From NCBI GenBank assembly GCA_037127315.1, contig JBBBDQ010000398.1:5643501-5707500 (forward strand): 64,000 nt of DNA, in the 5' to 3' direction. Shown here piece by piece: positions 30,620 through 41,790 of this stretch. Source of the DNA: Ascarosepion bandense (Eukaryota > Mollusca > Cephalopoda > Sepiida > Sepiidae). Every line of letters starts with the position of its first letter. Position 1 is the stretch's first letter. The position numbers were made by a program, and so were the translations under genes. Under the pieces are notes generated by a model. The model was given only the letters and a program-made list of their open reading frames with translations, ran no database searches and was not told where the DNA came from.

Positions 30620-30770
30620 GACAGTAGATAAAGATTGACATTGCATTTAAATTTTTAAATATCAAATCTGGCTAGAAAACAGGAGGCTGAAAAAGTCTAC
30701 TAAATGCGATAAGTGCAAGAAAAGAAACTATTAACATAGAACTTACGGTTAAATTTACGGAAAACAAGTG
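30620..30770 (-). pseudogene. LINE-A C-terminal remnant, strongly decayed
   Basis: The plus strand retains TTGACATTGCATTTAAATTT and GCAAGAAAAGAAACTATTAA then CATAGAACTTACGGTTAAAT in the order seen at 23030-23160. Confidence 0.6.
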
Positions 30771-30835
30771 CATTCATTTGTTAAAACCTCTTGGCATTTT
30801 CATTAAAAGCCGACAATTATATTATTTTTACAAGA

Positions 30836-30912
30836 ATTCTAAAACCAATTATTATTTCACCTGAAAAAGGTGCTAAAACCAATTAGTATTTCACCTGAAA
30901 AAGGTGCTTAAA
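30836..30912. repeat. 34-bp tandem duplication with a small palindrome
   Basis: TAAAACCAATTATTATTTCA then CCTGAAAAAGGTGC, repeated with one base change. Each unit contains CACCTGAAAAAGGTG, a 5-bp-stem hairpin. Confidence 0.85.
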
Positions 30913-31230
30913 CAATAATCGTAAATACCGTAAACTGCTGACGCAAAAAAATAAAAAGATTTTTAATGTGGTAGAAATGATTAAAAAAAAATTAATAAAA
31001 TAATTAAAAAAATACTTTTGTTGTTTCTCTTAACAGAAATTTTCTATCAATACTATACATATATAATTCCACAAAAAATCTTATATAATATAATATAATG
31101 ACAATCTTATATAATATATGTATAACTACAAAAGTTGACAGTGAGGTCGAAACAAATTGGTAACAGTCTGTTTTATGCTTGAACGCAATTTTCATGGCCT
31201 GAAAAATGAAAGTTTCTTTGTAGAAATGAT

Positions 31231-31525
31231 CAGTCAGTCAGTTCAGTGCCATACGTGATGCACGCTTGGGCCATCATATCTCAAAAGAGACATGACTTAC
31301 AGAGCAGAAGATTATCCCGCAGTAGGTTGCCATTGTTTTCTGCGGTAGACTGGCTATAGAACCCAATCCCTCCTGTTATTTAACTCGTAAGTGGAGGAAA
31401 GAAACGAACTAATAGCTTTCCCAAGAATATTTGCGCGTAAGTGAATGCAAGAAATTCAACTGGAATTCGAACTCAGCTCCCCGATTTCTCGTACCAAGTC
31501 GATATGCACTGCAACACAGTACATG
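31231..31525 (-). mobile_element. SINE-1 copy
   Basis: Reverse copy with GTGCCATACGTGATGCACGC at the tail and ATTCAACTGGAATTCGAACT near the head. A short deletion removes the block between AGACTGG and CTATAGAACCC. Confidence 0.85.
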
Positions 31526-31930
31526 ATAGAAAAAAGAACAAATAAGAAACGTATCTTAATTTAACAAGTTTCACTTTTATTAAATCTTCTCTAAAGAGAG
31601 CGAGAAAAATTAAAAATAAAATAAGATAGTATAGTGCTATGTTGTGATTTTTTTTTCTTATTAATCAGATTTTTGTCACGTATTGAAGAATTAGGTTATT
31701 ATTTTTAAATGTATATGCGCGAAATATGTAGTTGTAGTGACCGGTTAGTGCCGGAAGTAAGATACAGAATACAGAAAATAGTTTCAAAACAGTGTATTAG
31801 TATTGCAAGAACATATGTACAAAGTAAGTGCTAATAATCAGCAAATAGAAATAAGCAGGTCCGAACGGTACATTTACGCTGCTTATTGACTGAATCGTAT
31901 ATGGCTCAACTGTGCACTTAGCTATTTTTG
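31526..31930. other. Unassigned AT-rich stretch
   Basis: No recognised feature between SINE-1 and LINE-A. Confidence 0.45.
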
Positions 31931-32222
31931 TTTTAATCATTTCACCCCAAACAAGTCATTCCACTGCCACTATTGCGCTTGGGGCTACATAGGGGGAGGT
32001 AAATAGGAAGAGGTTAGATATAAGAAATGTCAGAAGGGGAGTGATAGATAATTGGGTGGGTGGGAAGAGTGTTTGAAAGAATGAAAGTTAGTTTGTTAGG
32101 AGGTGTCTATCGACCTTACATTTAAACTCCTGGAGATTGTAGCCGTCGGGGAAGCAGTCATGTGGAAGAGAATTCCACAGTCGGGAAGTGCGAGAAAAGA
32201 AACTGTTGGAGTAGAACTCAGG
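31931..32222 (-). mobile_element. LINE-A 3' end, 5'-truncated
   Basis: The plus strand reads ATCATTTCACCCCAAACAAG (terminus) through GAGGTGTCTATCGACCTTAC, then GAGATTGTAGCCGTCGGGGA to CTGTTGGAGTAGAACT, corresponding to the last roughly 50 residues plus 3' UTR. Truncated at the junction with Tc1-like sequence. Confidence 0.85.
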
Positions 32223-32378
32223 AAGTCACGCAAATAGCTATAACAAGAGGAAGAGTCCTATCCATCGTAGAAGGGCACCATAACAATTTTGGATGGTATA
32301 GTATAATAGTGTATGTGCTTGTTTTCTTTTTATTTAGTCAATGCACAGTTAGACAACGTTCTAAGGATAAAAGCGCCA

Positions 32379-32956
32379 TAATGCAATACATACCTCCAGA
32401 AATTTGAAAACGGCACGCTGTACAGCTCAGCATTCGCACCAAATGCTCCAATGCAATCATTTTAGAGAGTTTGTGTGTCAATCTGAGGACAGTGCAGAAT
32501 ATTTCGAAAGAGTTGGATGATATATCCAGTCAATAACATGGTGTTTGAAGTGGTCACTAATGATGGCGATATTATGCCTCCATTCGTCTTCCCACGGGGC
32601 CTCAAACTCAAAACAGAGGCCTACATCAAGTGCCCTGAGGAAGAAACGCTAATTCTGGTTGTAGATGCCTGTTCAGGCATTTTGGAGTTTCTTAACTCCC
32701 ACAGAGTCCACCTGTGGTTTATACTGCAACTATGCTGAACAATGGTAACTTTCAGTTTCTGGGAAAATATCAGATATGAACACAATGGTTTGTGACAATG
32801 CTAAGGCAAACATTGATGGCCTCTAAGCAGTTAATTTCATTAACAAGCCACTTCCTAATGGTGCAACATGCTTGGATTGTCTCCTCAAACTGATATTAAT
32901 AACAAGTGGCTTTTATGATCAATGCCACATTCAAACAATAACATTGTAACCACATG

Positions 32957-32991
<35 letters not shown>

Positions 32992-33790
32992 GTATATTTT
33001 GGAAGTAATCTTTCTTTTCAATATGTTTTTTAAAAACAACTGAAGATTTTATTTATATTTTTTTAATTTTTCCAGTATTCTTACAAGGTTACTTTTTGCT
33101 GGAGATAATAATTATGGAAAACTCTGTACTATGTTGCACAAGCAGGAGATTGGTCATCAGGCAATTTCTGCGCCCACAAATCCCTTTACATTTGGTCCCC
33201 TAACTCCCTAGTCTGAAACCCCTTTGATCATTTTGTGTAGGGCTCAGTTTAGTTAAGGACCACCAAAACTCCTTGTACCACCAAAGATGAACTGAAGGCA
33301 AAGATAATGGAAGTATAACTGATGTGCGTTGTGGTGCAGTGGATAACGGCTCGAAACGAGAAATCAGGGAACCGAGTTCGAATTCCAGTTAAATTTATTG
33401 CATTCGCTTACGCGTTAATACCCTTGAAAAAGATATTAATCCGTGTTTTTCCTACATCTTTGGGTCAAATAACAAGATAGATTGGGTGTTATAGCCGTGG
33501 TTAATAACCAGTCTACTGCAGGAAGTAATTGTAATCTTCAGCGGAAAAATCTTCTGCTCAGTCAGTCATGTGTCGAAAGAGACATGATTGCCCAAACGTG
33601 TATCACGTATGGCGCTTAACTAACTGACACCAACATAAATAAGGAGACTGTCCAAAAGGGATGCAGTATATTTAGAAGTTGTCTGGAGACCGTGCTAGAA
33701 GTCAATGGCGATTTTAATGAACAAATTTACTTTTTACTATTTTAATATGTTTTTGCGTAATTTTTGTAAACACATCTGTTAAAATGAGAT
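32379..33790 (+). pseudogene. Tc1/mariner-like transposase pseudogene, copy 1 (split by SINE-1)
   Basis: Frameshifted DDE transposase. DIMPPFVFPRGLKLKTEAYI near 32568-32627 and KCPEEETLILVV lie upstream of the expected catalytic block. After a rearranged middle section (32760-33190, with a TA tract at 32960-32988) comes a PSLKPL-like remnant near 33211 of the SPDCNPLDYxVWG motif. Then TTKDELKAKIMEV near 33280-33315 is interrupted by a SINE-1 and resumes as TNINKETVQKG and LETVLEVNGDFNE at 33629-33725. The same family recurs at 54152-54700. Catalytic residues are not preserved. Confidence 0.75.
33321..33628 (+). mobile_element. SINE-1 inserted in the transposase pseudogene
   Basis: Complete forward copy (GATGTGCGTTGTGGTGCAGT to GTATGGCGCTTAACTAACTG) placed between the codons for KAKIMEV and TNINKETV of the Tc1-like frame. 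This fixes the order of events: transposon first, SINE later. A short TAACT repeat at the junctions may be what remains of the target duplication. Confidence 0.9.
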
Positions 33791-34189
33791 ACCAGAGTTA
33801 TGTTCATTTTGCCTAATTTATACGACAATTTATCTATCGAATCCTGTATATATAGAAAAATGCCAAGTCAAATTAGTTAATGGCCTTATTCATAGATGGC
33901 AAATCGCATGGCATTTTAGAAATATGAATTTTTAAAACTATCATCTGTGATGAAGGTTTTGTTTGAGTAATTTTATTGATTCACCTGGCAGAAACAATAA
34001 ATGAAATTAAATTTAAATGAGTGATGAGATAGATTAAGACAAAGAAACAATTTGAATTGTAATGTTTTTATTCTCTTCACGAAGAAAATAATCGAAACGG
34101 TATTATTTTTAAATAGAAAATAGGGAGAACAATATTTCCTCACTCAAAAAGATAATTCGTGAATTTCCTATCTGTCGGCCCCAATGTGA
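33791..34189. other. Unassigned AT-rich stretch
   Basis: No recognised feature. Confidence 0.45.
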
Positions 34190-34690
34190 ACTATATAAGA
34201 TATACAGATGATATAGTGCTGATAGCAGACACGGAAAGGAGATTACAAGACTTACTGCAGAAGGTAGATAAAGAAAGCGAAAAGTAAGGATTAAATATAA
34301 ACTACAAGGAAACTGAATGCATGGTCATCAGTAAAAAGTGAAGACAAAAATGCCAATTACAGGTCGAGGGTACTGAAATAAATCAGGTACAGTAATTTAA
34401 ATACCAGGGAAATGTTCTGACAGACAAACGTAAAATGTGACATTGAGATCCGAAGTTGTATTGGCATGGCCAAGGACGCATTCCAGAAGCAGTGTCGAGT
34501 ATTGTGAGACAGGAACATTTCGTTGGAAACAAAGAAAAGAGTACAGTACTGTTATGCGATATCTAACCTCCTGTATGGCAACGAATGCTGGACAATCTCC
34601 TAAAAAATGAAGGGGAGAATCTAAGCACTATAAATGTGGTTCTGAAGGCTCATCATAATTCAGCTCTCAGTCAGGGATGAAAAGCAGAGC
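34190..34690 (+). pseudogene. LINE-B reverse transcriptase fragment, tandem copy 1
   Basis: Reads YTDDIVLIADTERRLQDLLQ near 34205-34262, containing the RT active-site motif YTDD (a form of YADD) with both aspartates kept. KETECMVISKK (34305-34340) and degraded IRSCIGMAKDAFQK and LETKKRVQYCYAIS blocks follow. Frameshifts and stops. A second copy of the same region follows at 34870-35690. Confidence 0.8.
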
Positions 34691-34869
34691 AGACTAGAAC
34701 TTTGAATTCCAAACCAATTTAAATAGAGATGGGCACTCTCAAGCTATTTTATCTTTGACACAGGAATGCTGCTACCCCTTCAGAAAATGTGGTGTTCTTT
34801 CTACGAACAAAATGAGTTACCTGACGTCTGATCTTCCTGAAAGAACTAGAAACCCTGTCATTTTTCATC

Positions 34870-35690
34870 ATTGACGGCAAATAAGATACACAGATTGCCC
34901 AGTGCTGATATCAGACACAGAATGGAGACTACAAGATCTCCTACAGAAGGTAGCTAAAGAAAGTGAAAAGTAAAGATTAAACATAAACTACAAGAAAACT
35001 GAATGCATGGTCATCAGCAAAAAGAGGATGCCAAAATGCCAATTACAGGTCGAGGATACTGAAATAAAGCAGGTACAAAAATGTAAATACCTGGGAAGTT
35101 TTTTAACAGAGGAACGGAAAGTGCGACACTGAGATCCGAAGGTCTATTGGCATGGTCAATGATGCATTCAAAAGTCCGCGAAGAGTATTGAAAGACAGGA
35201 ACATTTTGTTGGAAACAAAGAAAAGAGTTCTGGATTGTTATGTGATGTTTTTCCTTCAATATGGCGACGAATGCTGGACAATCTCATCAAAGATGCATTA
35301 AAGATATGACGCAATCGAAATATTGTTCTATAGAAAAATTCTGAGGATACCATGGACCGAACATGTCAGTAACGACAATGTTTTGGAGAGGATGGAAACG
35401 AAAAGAAAACATAGATTTAACATCAAGATAAGACAGCTGAAATTTCTCGGAGATATAAAGAGGAAGCAGGGCTTGGAGAATCTGATACTCACAGGATAGA
35501 TAGAAGGAAAAAGAGACAGGGAAAAGTAACGCATGGTTTACTTGATGGACTTGAGCAAATGGATGGCAGAGTAGGGTTTTGGAGGATAAAAAGGGAAAGG
35601 CTCTTAAGCGTTACAAGTGATATAGAGATGGGAAGACCATGATTGCTTGCATCCTGAGGATACGACACATAGAAGAAGAAAATGCATTTC
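34870..35690 (+). pseudogene. LINE-B reverse transcriptase fragment, tandem copy 2
   Basis: Repeats the content of 34190-34690 and extends to the 3' end. A degraded YTD motif near 34885, ETECMVISKKR near 35000, then SMNDAFKSPRRV, LETKKRVLDCYVMF near 35210-35250, IVLYRKILRIPWTEHVSNDN near 35328-35385, METKRKHRFNIKIRQLK near 35392-35445, a GKEKRQGKVTHGL region, and the terminus ATCCTGAGGATACGACACAT then AGAAGAAGAAA. The minus-strand frames here are shadows. Confidence 0.8.
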
Positions 35691-35917
35691 TCAGATGAGA
35701 TGAGATGAGATGAGGTATTCTAATTATGTCACTATTTATATTCTTCGGACTATTGTCTTTATCTTTATTGACATATGTGTGAGTGGATAAAACCGTTGGT
35801 TGAAGTGATCCAGTGACCTAATCCAAAGTGTTGTGAGTTCAATAACTGGCCACAGCAGAGGTGAACAAAATTTTGGAGATTTGAGTTAAGAAAAGGAATT
35901 AACTGAAAGTGAGGTAT

Positions 35918-36060
35918 CCAGAAAAAGGCATGAAACGTGGAACTAGAACAGTCTACCTCAGTGAACGAAATAAAGAATTCGGTTCGGAATTCTAACGAGT
36001 ACCTCCTGAAAAAGACTGGAGCGTACAATAACCAAAACCTAGTGAATATGACAATAAAAA
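35918..36060 (+). repeat. PLE-like end fragment, copy 2
   Basis: Shares GGTTCGGAATTCTAACGAG and CCTGAAAAAGACTGGAGCGT then ACAATA with 1436-1555. Preceded by a diverged AAAGGCATGAAACGTGGAAC. Confidence 0.4.
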
Positions 36061-36507
36061 TGAGGAAAATAATCCGAATTATATGCATTTCTTATTTTAA
36101 AAGCGTCTTTTTCCAAATACCTAAACTGATGTTTTGACTCCAATGTAACAGGAGAATAATTAGCTTAATATGGCAGTAGGTAGTGTAAACTGATTCGTCA
36201 GTGTTATAAAGGAAATGTAACATTGTGATTGATGTAATATCCGAAGACCTTTTGTGATAATCCGGTCAAATCTTTACAAAATAAAGTAATATCAATGTAA
36301 TGACCGCAAGTATGTTTTCCTGATAAGCTCGAGAACACAGTAATAGAAAACTAATCGCGTTCGTGAGGAATCAGGTCAGAAAAGACGCGTTGTAAGATTC
36401 CAAGTCGGATTATTATATCTCTGAGCAATTCTTGTTCCAAATGCGATAAGCTTTTATCGCATAACCGTAATTCTGAATTGAGGCCTAACCTGTTTTAGAA
36501 GACATCA
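36061..36507. other. Unassigned stretch
   Basis: No gene or repeat recognised. Confidence 0.45.
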
Positions 36508-37045
36508 ATCTTCTTCTTATATGTGCTGGGTCCGTTACAGAGGCTGGAGAGAACTGCCCTCCACATCTTCCTGTGCCTTGTGGCTCTTCCTCTGCCTTGT
36601 GGCTCTTAATAATTTTTTTCTTATTTCTCCCAGACCCTGTTCAAAAATTCATTTACTCAAGCTTAACAAAAACGTTTCACGCTGCTTTCCTCTGTCCATT
36701 CCTCAATATATTCAGAAAGTATCAGGTTTATCAAGCACTCAATTCTCATCTAGGGCCTTAGAAATTTTAACTTCTTCTTCTTAATGTTAAGAATGTTTCC
36801 TTCTTTAACTATTTTCTCCAAAACCGCATCGTGGCTCACAGGTTCGGCCATTGATATGCTCAGTATCTTTCTGCAGAACTTCCTTTCTAATGCTTTAAGT
36901 TTCTTTTACATATCTGATCCGATTGTCTAGCATTCGTTGGTATACACGATGAAAGATATCACGTAACAGTTCAGTACTCTTTTCTTTGTTTCTAATTAAA
37001 TTTTCTTAATACTCTGCTAGTTTTTGAGTGCATCTTTCGCCATCA
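36508..37045 (-). pseudogene. LINE-B 3' half, degraded
   Basis: The plus strand starts with TCTTCTTCTTATATGTGCTG, a decayed form of the family 3' terminus. Antisense matches to the RRMLRISWIERVSNDEVLE, LEATEMWF and KRVLDCYVI regions then follow in order (36820-37010). Many indels. Confidence 0.7.
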
Positions 37046-37089
37046 ATCACTCAAGATGATAAAAACTCCATCACATTGTCGTACTTAAC

Positions 37090-37805
37090 TTGGATACAAA
37101 AAGGTTTAATCATACTGCCACAATTCTCAACTTTCAAATTATTTTGGTAAATAAGAACCAAACCAAATGATAATTTATCCGTCTCAGCGTTGTGCTAATC
37201 TCGAATAACTTTAGCTTTAATCTCACGACCTTAATTTTCAATTGGACTGTCACTAATTCTGTTATATTTAAACCACCTGAAATTATAATATATCCATGTA
37301 GTGTCATGTTGATCCTGAATACAATTAGACAAGATCAAAGTATAACAATTCTCAATTGAGCCACAAATTCTTTTGGTGAAGAAAAAAACCTATCAAAATG
37401 AAAATGTATTAGTGTCGTCCTGATATCGAATACGATAAGACTTGATGGTATTATGATAATTCTGAATCAATCCACAAGTTTTTTTTTGTAAATAGAAAAC
37501 TATACAAATACAAACGGATCAGTACCGCACTGATCCTGAATACGATAAGACTTGATCACTATATGACAATCATCAATTGAGTAACCACTTATTTGGTAAA
37601 AAAACTATTCAAAAATAATGTATCAGTGTAGTGCTTATTTCGAATACAATAAGACTTGATCGCAGTATGACAATTATCAATTGAGCAACCACATCTTTGG
37701 TAAATAAAAACTTAACCAAATGATAATATATTAGTGCCGTGCTGATCCCGAATACGATAGGGTATACGACGATTTTTAAACTGAGCCGAAATCTCTTTTG
37801 TTTAA
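37090..37805. repeat. Degenerate satellite, about 108-bp unit, 6 copies
   Basis: The block TGATCCTGAATACGATAAGA and its variants recur at about 37196, 37311, 37421, 37531, 37635 and 37743 (spacing 104-115 bp). It is followed each time by a CTTGATC block, ATGACAATTATCAATTGAGC, a CCACAT block and a TGGTAAATAAAAA block. Copies differ by 15-30 percent by eye. Not recognised as a known element. Confidence 0.85.
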
Positions 37806-38605
37806 CGTAAATCGGTACAATTAGATGCCCGGTCTGTAAATACTCCAGTGAAGTTCAACGTCACAAACCTCGCAAATCGCTTTTCAAAATGGGTTTACCC
37901 ACAACCAACGCGCTACGGTGCACAATATTTAGGATTTTGTCATTTATTCAAAAAAGCTTAAACCATTTTTTATCAAAGGACGAAAACATTCAGTGAGTAT
38001 TAAAATCATTTCAATATGAAACTGGTCCGCAAGAATTACTGGATACCTGTAGCATTTAAAATCTACAAAATTGATATCCATAAACCAAAAATGATTTTCA
38101 AAACCGGACATACTTCTCAAATGACAACCACAAAGTTAATCACGCCTGCTTTCTCTCTAACGCGTACATTAAGTGTTTCTCTTAATCTAACCCCAACACA
38201 CCTACGCTAGGTTTACACTCAAATGGACATTATGAAATATATGCAGGTCGGAATATTGATGTGATAGGACGTAGTTAAGAGCTTCAAGTGGGTGGAGGTT
38301 ACGAAAAGTTAGAAAAGAAAACATGATATTAACGTACAAACAACCACCGCCATCGTCGCCATGTTGTTTTTGTGAAGACTCAAGTATTTTTTCTTTCTGA
38401 ACATTCTCAAACGATATGTCACATAAATTTCGTTAATCTCGCGCGAACATAATTTATATTCCTTGCCAACACTTTCGTAAACGTCGTTTATATTTGCCGT
38501 TAAAATTACTTTAACAAATCAATATAGAAATATTAATAGAAATATTCAGATTTAACATTAGGCAGATGGAGAGATTTAATGTAAGCGTATCACATAACTC
38601 TGTCA

Positions 38606-38607
<2 letters not shown>
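37806..38607. other. Unassigned stretch
   Basis: No recognised feature. A 64-codon frame at 38016-38210 has no recognisable product. Confidence 0.45.
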
Positions 38608-38658
<51 letters not shown>

Positions 38659-38757
38659 GCCTTTTCGTATTTATCAATCTTTGACCATTTAATTCCTCAT
38701 ATCTCTCTCTGAGAAAATATGATATTTTTCCATCTGTTAACGCTTAATATGAGTTCG

Positions 38758-38813
<56 letters not shown>

Positions 38814-38826
38814 AGCCTTCCGTTCA

Positions 38827-38876
<50 letters not shown>

Positions 38877-38888
38877 AGCCTCGTTCTA

Positions 38889-38938
<50 letters not shown>

Positions 38939-38945
38939 AGCCTGT

Positions 38946-38992
<47 letters not shown>

Positions 38993-39011
38993 GTCTATCT
39001 TAGCCTGTTCA

Positions 39012-39061
<50 letters not shown>

Positions 39062-39072
39062 AGCCTGTTCTA

Positions 39073-39118
<46 letters not shown>

Positions 39119-39129
39119 AGCCTGTCTAC

Positions 39130-39186
<57 letters not shown>

Positions 39187-39196
39187 AGCCTGTTCA

Positions 39197-39246
<50 letters not shown>

Positions 39247-39256
39247 AGCCTGTTCA

Positions 39257-39322
<66 letters not shown>
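38608..39322. repeat. (ATCT)n higher-order array, punctuated
   Basis: At least nine blocks of 40-60 bp of pure ATCT separated by short unique spacers. Most spacers after 38811 are TTAGCCTGTTCATAT or a near variant, giving a higher-order period of roughly 60 bp. Confidence 0.97.
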
Positions 39323-39323
<1 letters not shown>

Positions 39324-39360
39324 GTGTGTGTGTGTGTGTGTGTGCGTGTGCGTGTGTTTG
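39323..39360. repeat. (TG)n microsatellite
   Basis: TG run following the ATCT array. Confidence 0.95.
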
Positions 39361-39379
39361 TATTAAATGTATATTCAGA

Positions 39380-39600
39380 TATAGAATCCAAATGAATAAC
39401 AACGAAGAGAATAATTGCAATGTTCAAAACATTCATTTAAAAAGTACTCAATATAAGAATAGAGCAATGAGTATTTGTTATTAATTATTACGTTAGAATA
39501 TGGCCAGACTAAAAACTACTAAAAACTGTACATTTTGTTTCGGCATTGAAAGAACAACGTTTCATCAGGTAGTTAATAATGATGTTAATAAACGTTTTAT
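39380..39600. repeat. PLE-like end fragment with reverse hammerhead-like core
   Basis: 39395-39485 is a forward match to 8590-8675. At 39537-39568, on the minus strand, CTGATGA is followed by CGTTG-loop-CAATG (5-bp stem with one wobble) and GAAAC. Relative to the 8580-8760 copy, the motif is inverted with respect to the shared block. Confidence 0.55.
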
Positions 39601-39964
39601 TTTCAAAAACTTAAGATCAACACTTCCCTTCTAATTTTGGAATTTTTTTTTCTTATGACGTAAAAAGATATTAAACAAGGAAAAGAAAGAGAAAATAAGA
39701 GATCAGGAATTAAGCTGAGAAATCAAGAAAAGGAGAAGAAAGAGGAAAAGGAAAGTAACAGACGAAACAGAAACTGAATTTCATTTTCTTTTTCACTTTC
39801 TAATTCTTCTGTATCTTTACTTTACCTCTTTCTTTAGCTTTTCTTTATAAAAGTACAATTCTTTTTTTTTTAAGAAACGCCAAAAGATTTGAATTCAAAC
39901 ACTGCAACTGATGCCAAATTCTTTCTGCAATTGATTTACTGCCAAAATTTAAAATTTATTTCCC
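39601..39964. other. Unassigned purine-rich to pyrimidine-rich stretch
   Basis: GA-rich at 39670-39770 then TC-rich at 39775-39850, an approximate mirror arrangement. No gene recognised. Confidence 0.45.
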
Positions 39965-40635
39965 TTCTTCTTCTATGTGCCCTGTCCCTTCAGGACGTAG
40001 TCGATCATCGCCTTCCACTTTTCCCTAACCCTGGTAGCTCTGAGCACGCCTTCTCCTGTTACGTTGTGCCATCCTCGTTCTGTCATCCACCTGATTAGAT
40101 CTTTCAAATATGTTATCCGTTGCATTCCCCTTTCTATTTTCCCTCTATCTGGCCTGTTAGTATCACATTCTCCAGGCCCTTCTCCCTCATTGCTTGTCCC
40201 AGAAACGTCAGCTGTCTCTTCCTGATGCTCAGTATTAATTTCCTTTTTGTTTCCATAATTTCCAAGACCTCACCATTGCTCACATGCATGAGATTAGCAG
40301 CATCCTTCTTTTAGAACCATATTTCAGTTGCTTCAAGTTTTTCCTTCATCTTTGATGGAATTGTCCAGCACTCGCTACCATATTGAAGGACGGACACCAC
40401 GTAGTAATCCAGTACTATCTTCCTAGTTTCTAGCGAAATTGTCCTCTTTCTTAATACCTTACTCAACTTCTGGAATGCTTCCTTCGCCATGCCAATTCGC
40501 CTTCGGATCTCGGTGTCGGACTTTCCGTCTTCTGTTATAACGCTTCCCATGTATTTAAATTTTTGTACCTGCTTGATTCTGGTATCCCCGACCTGTATTT
40601 GGCATTTTGGGCTGCCCTTTTTACTGATGACCATT
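39965..40635 (-). pseudogene. LINE-B reverse transcriptase C-terminal half
   Basis: Minus-strand frame 40634 to 40311 (107 codons): MVISKKGSPKCQIQVGDTRI, then QVQKFKYMGSVITEDGKSDT, RRIGMAKEAFQKLSKVLRKR, LETRKIVLDYYVVSVLQYGS and ECWTIPSKMKEKLEATE. These are the conserved blocks downstream of the palm in RTE/BovB-type reverse transcriptases. The remainder to the 3' terminus at 39965 (AAGAAGAAGG preceded by GGACAGGGCACAT) is frameshifted. YADD and the endonuclease are missing; 5'-truncated. Confidence 0.88.
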
Positions 40636-40776
40636 CATTTTCTTTTAAGAACATTTAAGTTATTAACAATAAAGTTAATTAAATTGAAAATAGAAGTCCA
40701 TCCCTACCGTGGCGGATGACCGAAGACACTGACAAAATAATGGCGTTGTGAAAGAACTGGATTCATTTCTGAAAAG

Positions 40777-40779
<3 letters not shown>

Positions 40780-40822
<43 letters not shown>

Positions 40823-40901
40823 TCGCCTGAAAACACCACTCATGGTAGAAACCTATGTAGCGAAATAACTCGTTTAAAAATGGAATATATATATATATAT
40901 A
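40780..40901. repeat. (TA)n microsatellites
   Basis: TA tracts at 40780-40816 and 40886-40901 flank a short AAAATCGCCTGAAAACACCA segment that resembles the PLE-like end motif. Confidence 0.9.
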
Positions 40902-40979
40902 AAGAAATAGGGCAATCTGTTAATAATTGATGTTTATCTCGTTCCGTACATTTTTATGTATATTTGTCCATCTTATATT

Positions 40980-41094
40980 TTTCTGTCAATTTGTTCCTTT
41001 CCTTCACATCTCTCTCTTCCTCTCTTCTTATCTCTGTCTGCTCATTATCTGTCTACCGATATTAGATTACTGTCTGTCTGTATATTACTATCTA

Positions 41095-41152
<58 letters not shown>
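40980..41152. repeat. Pyrimidine-rich and TA microsatellite
   Basis: TC-rich from 41000, (TC)n at 41096-41113, (TA)n at 41114-41152. Confidence 0.92.
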
Positions 41153-41156
<4 letters not shown>

Positions 41157-41702
41157 TAGAATAAAAACAAGTAGAAAAATGCCTTTAATCAGACATTTCA
41201 CTTTAACAAGCTTATTCAGAGATTATTTAGCGACTAATGGTTTAAAAATCTAAGCTACAGTCTGTTAATTGAGATATAATTTCATTGGTCAGATACGTGT
41301 CACGTGTGATAAACAATGAATGAATATTAAATGTAAAAAAAACTGTGTCTGTTTAAATGTGTGCTAACGCGTAATAAAGGCATAAGTGTTTATTATAAAT
41401 GTAAGTTTATGATAGCGAAAATAATGCCTGTGAAGCATATTTAAACTATAACCGATTGTGTATGCATTTGCACACGCACTTTAACAGTCACAAGGTTTTC
41501 TTTTACATTTAATGTTTATCCATTTCTTTATCTCACGTGACACGTATCTGACCAATGAAACTATACCTCAATCACCACACTGTCTCTTAGATTTTTAAAT
41601 TATTCGTCTTTGATTAATCTTTGAAGAAGCTTGTTACAATGAAACACGTTAGATTAAAAACACTTTTTCCTACTCGTTTTTTTACTTTTTCTATTCGTCT
41701 TG
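41153..41702. repeat. Long inverted repeat (about 205-bp arms), foldback element
   Basis: Left arm about 41153-41360, right arm about 41490-41702. The core TTTCATTGGTCAGATACGTG plus TCACGTG (27 bp) is exactly complementary between arms (41280-41306 and 41524-41550). TTTAAAAATCTAAG / CTTAGATTTTTAAA and an AACAAGCTT block also pair. The outer parts carry CTGAATA...GAAATG (minus) and TTGAAGA...GAAAC (plus), the PLE-like end motif. TA tracts flank both sides. Confidence 0.9.
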
Positions 41703-41735
41703 TCGGATTCCGATCCATATATTCAACACATTCTC

Positions 41736-41737
<2 letters not shown>

Positions 41738-41787
<50 letters not shown>
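41738..41787. repeat. (TA)n microsatellite
   Basis: About 48 bp of TA between two inverted structures. Confidence 0.97.

Positions 41788-41790
<3 letters not shown>

Noticed and set aside
38719..38940. Forward frame of YLSIYLSI repeats
   Set aside because: Translation of the ATCT microsatellite.
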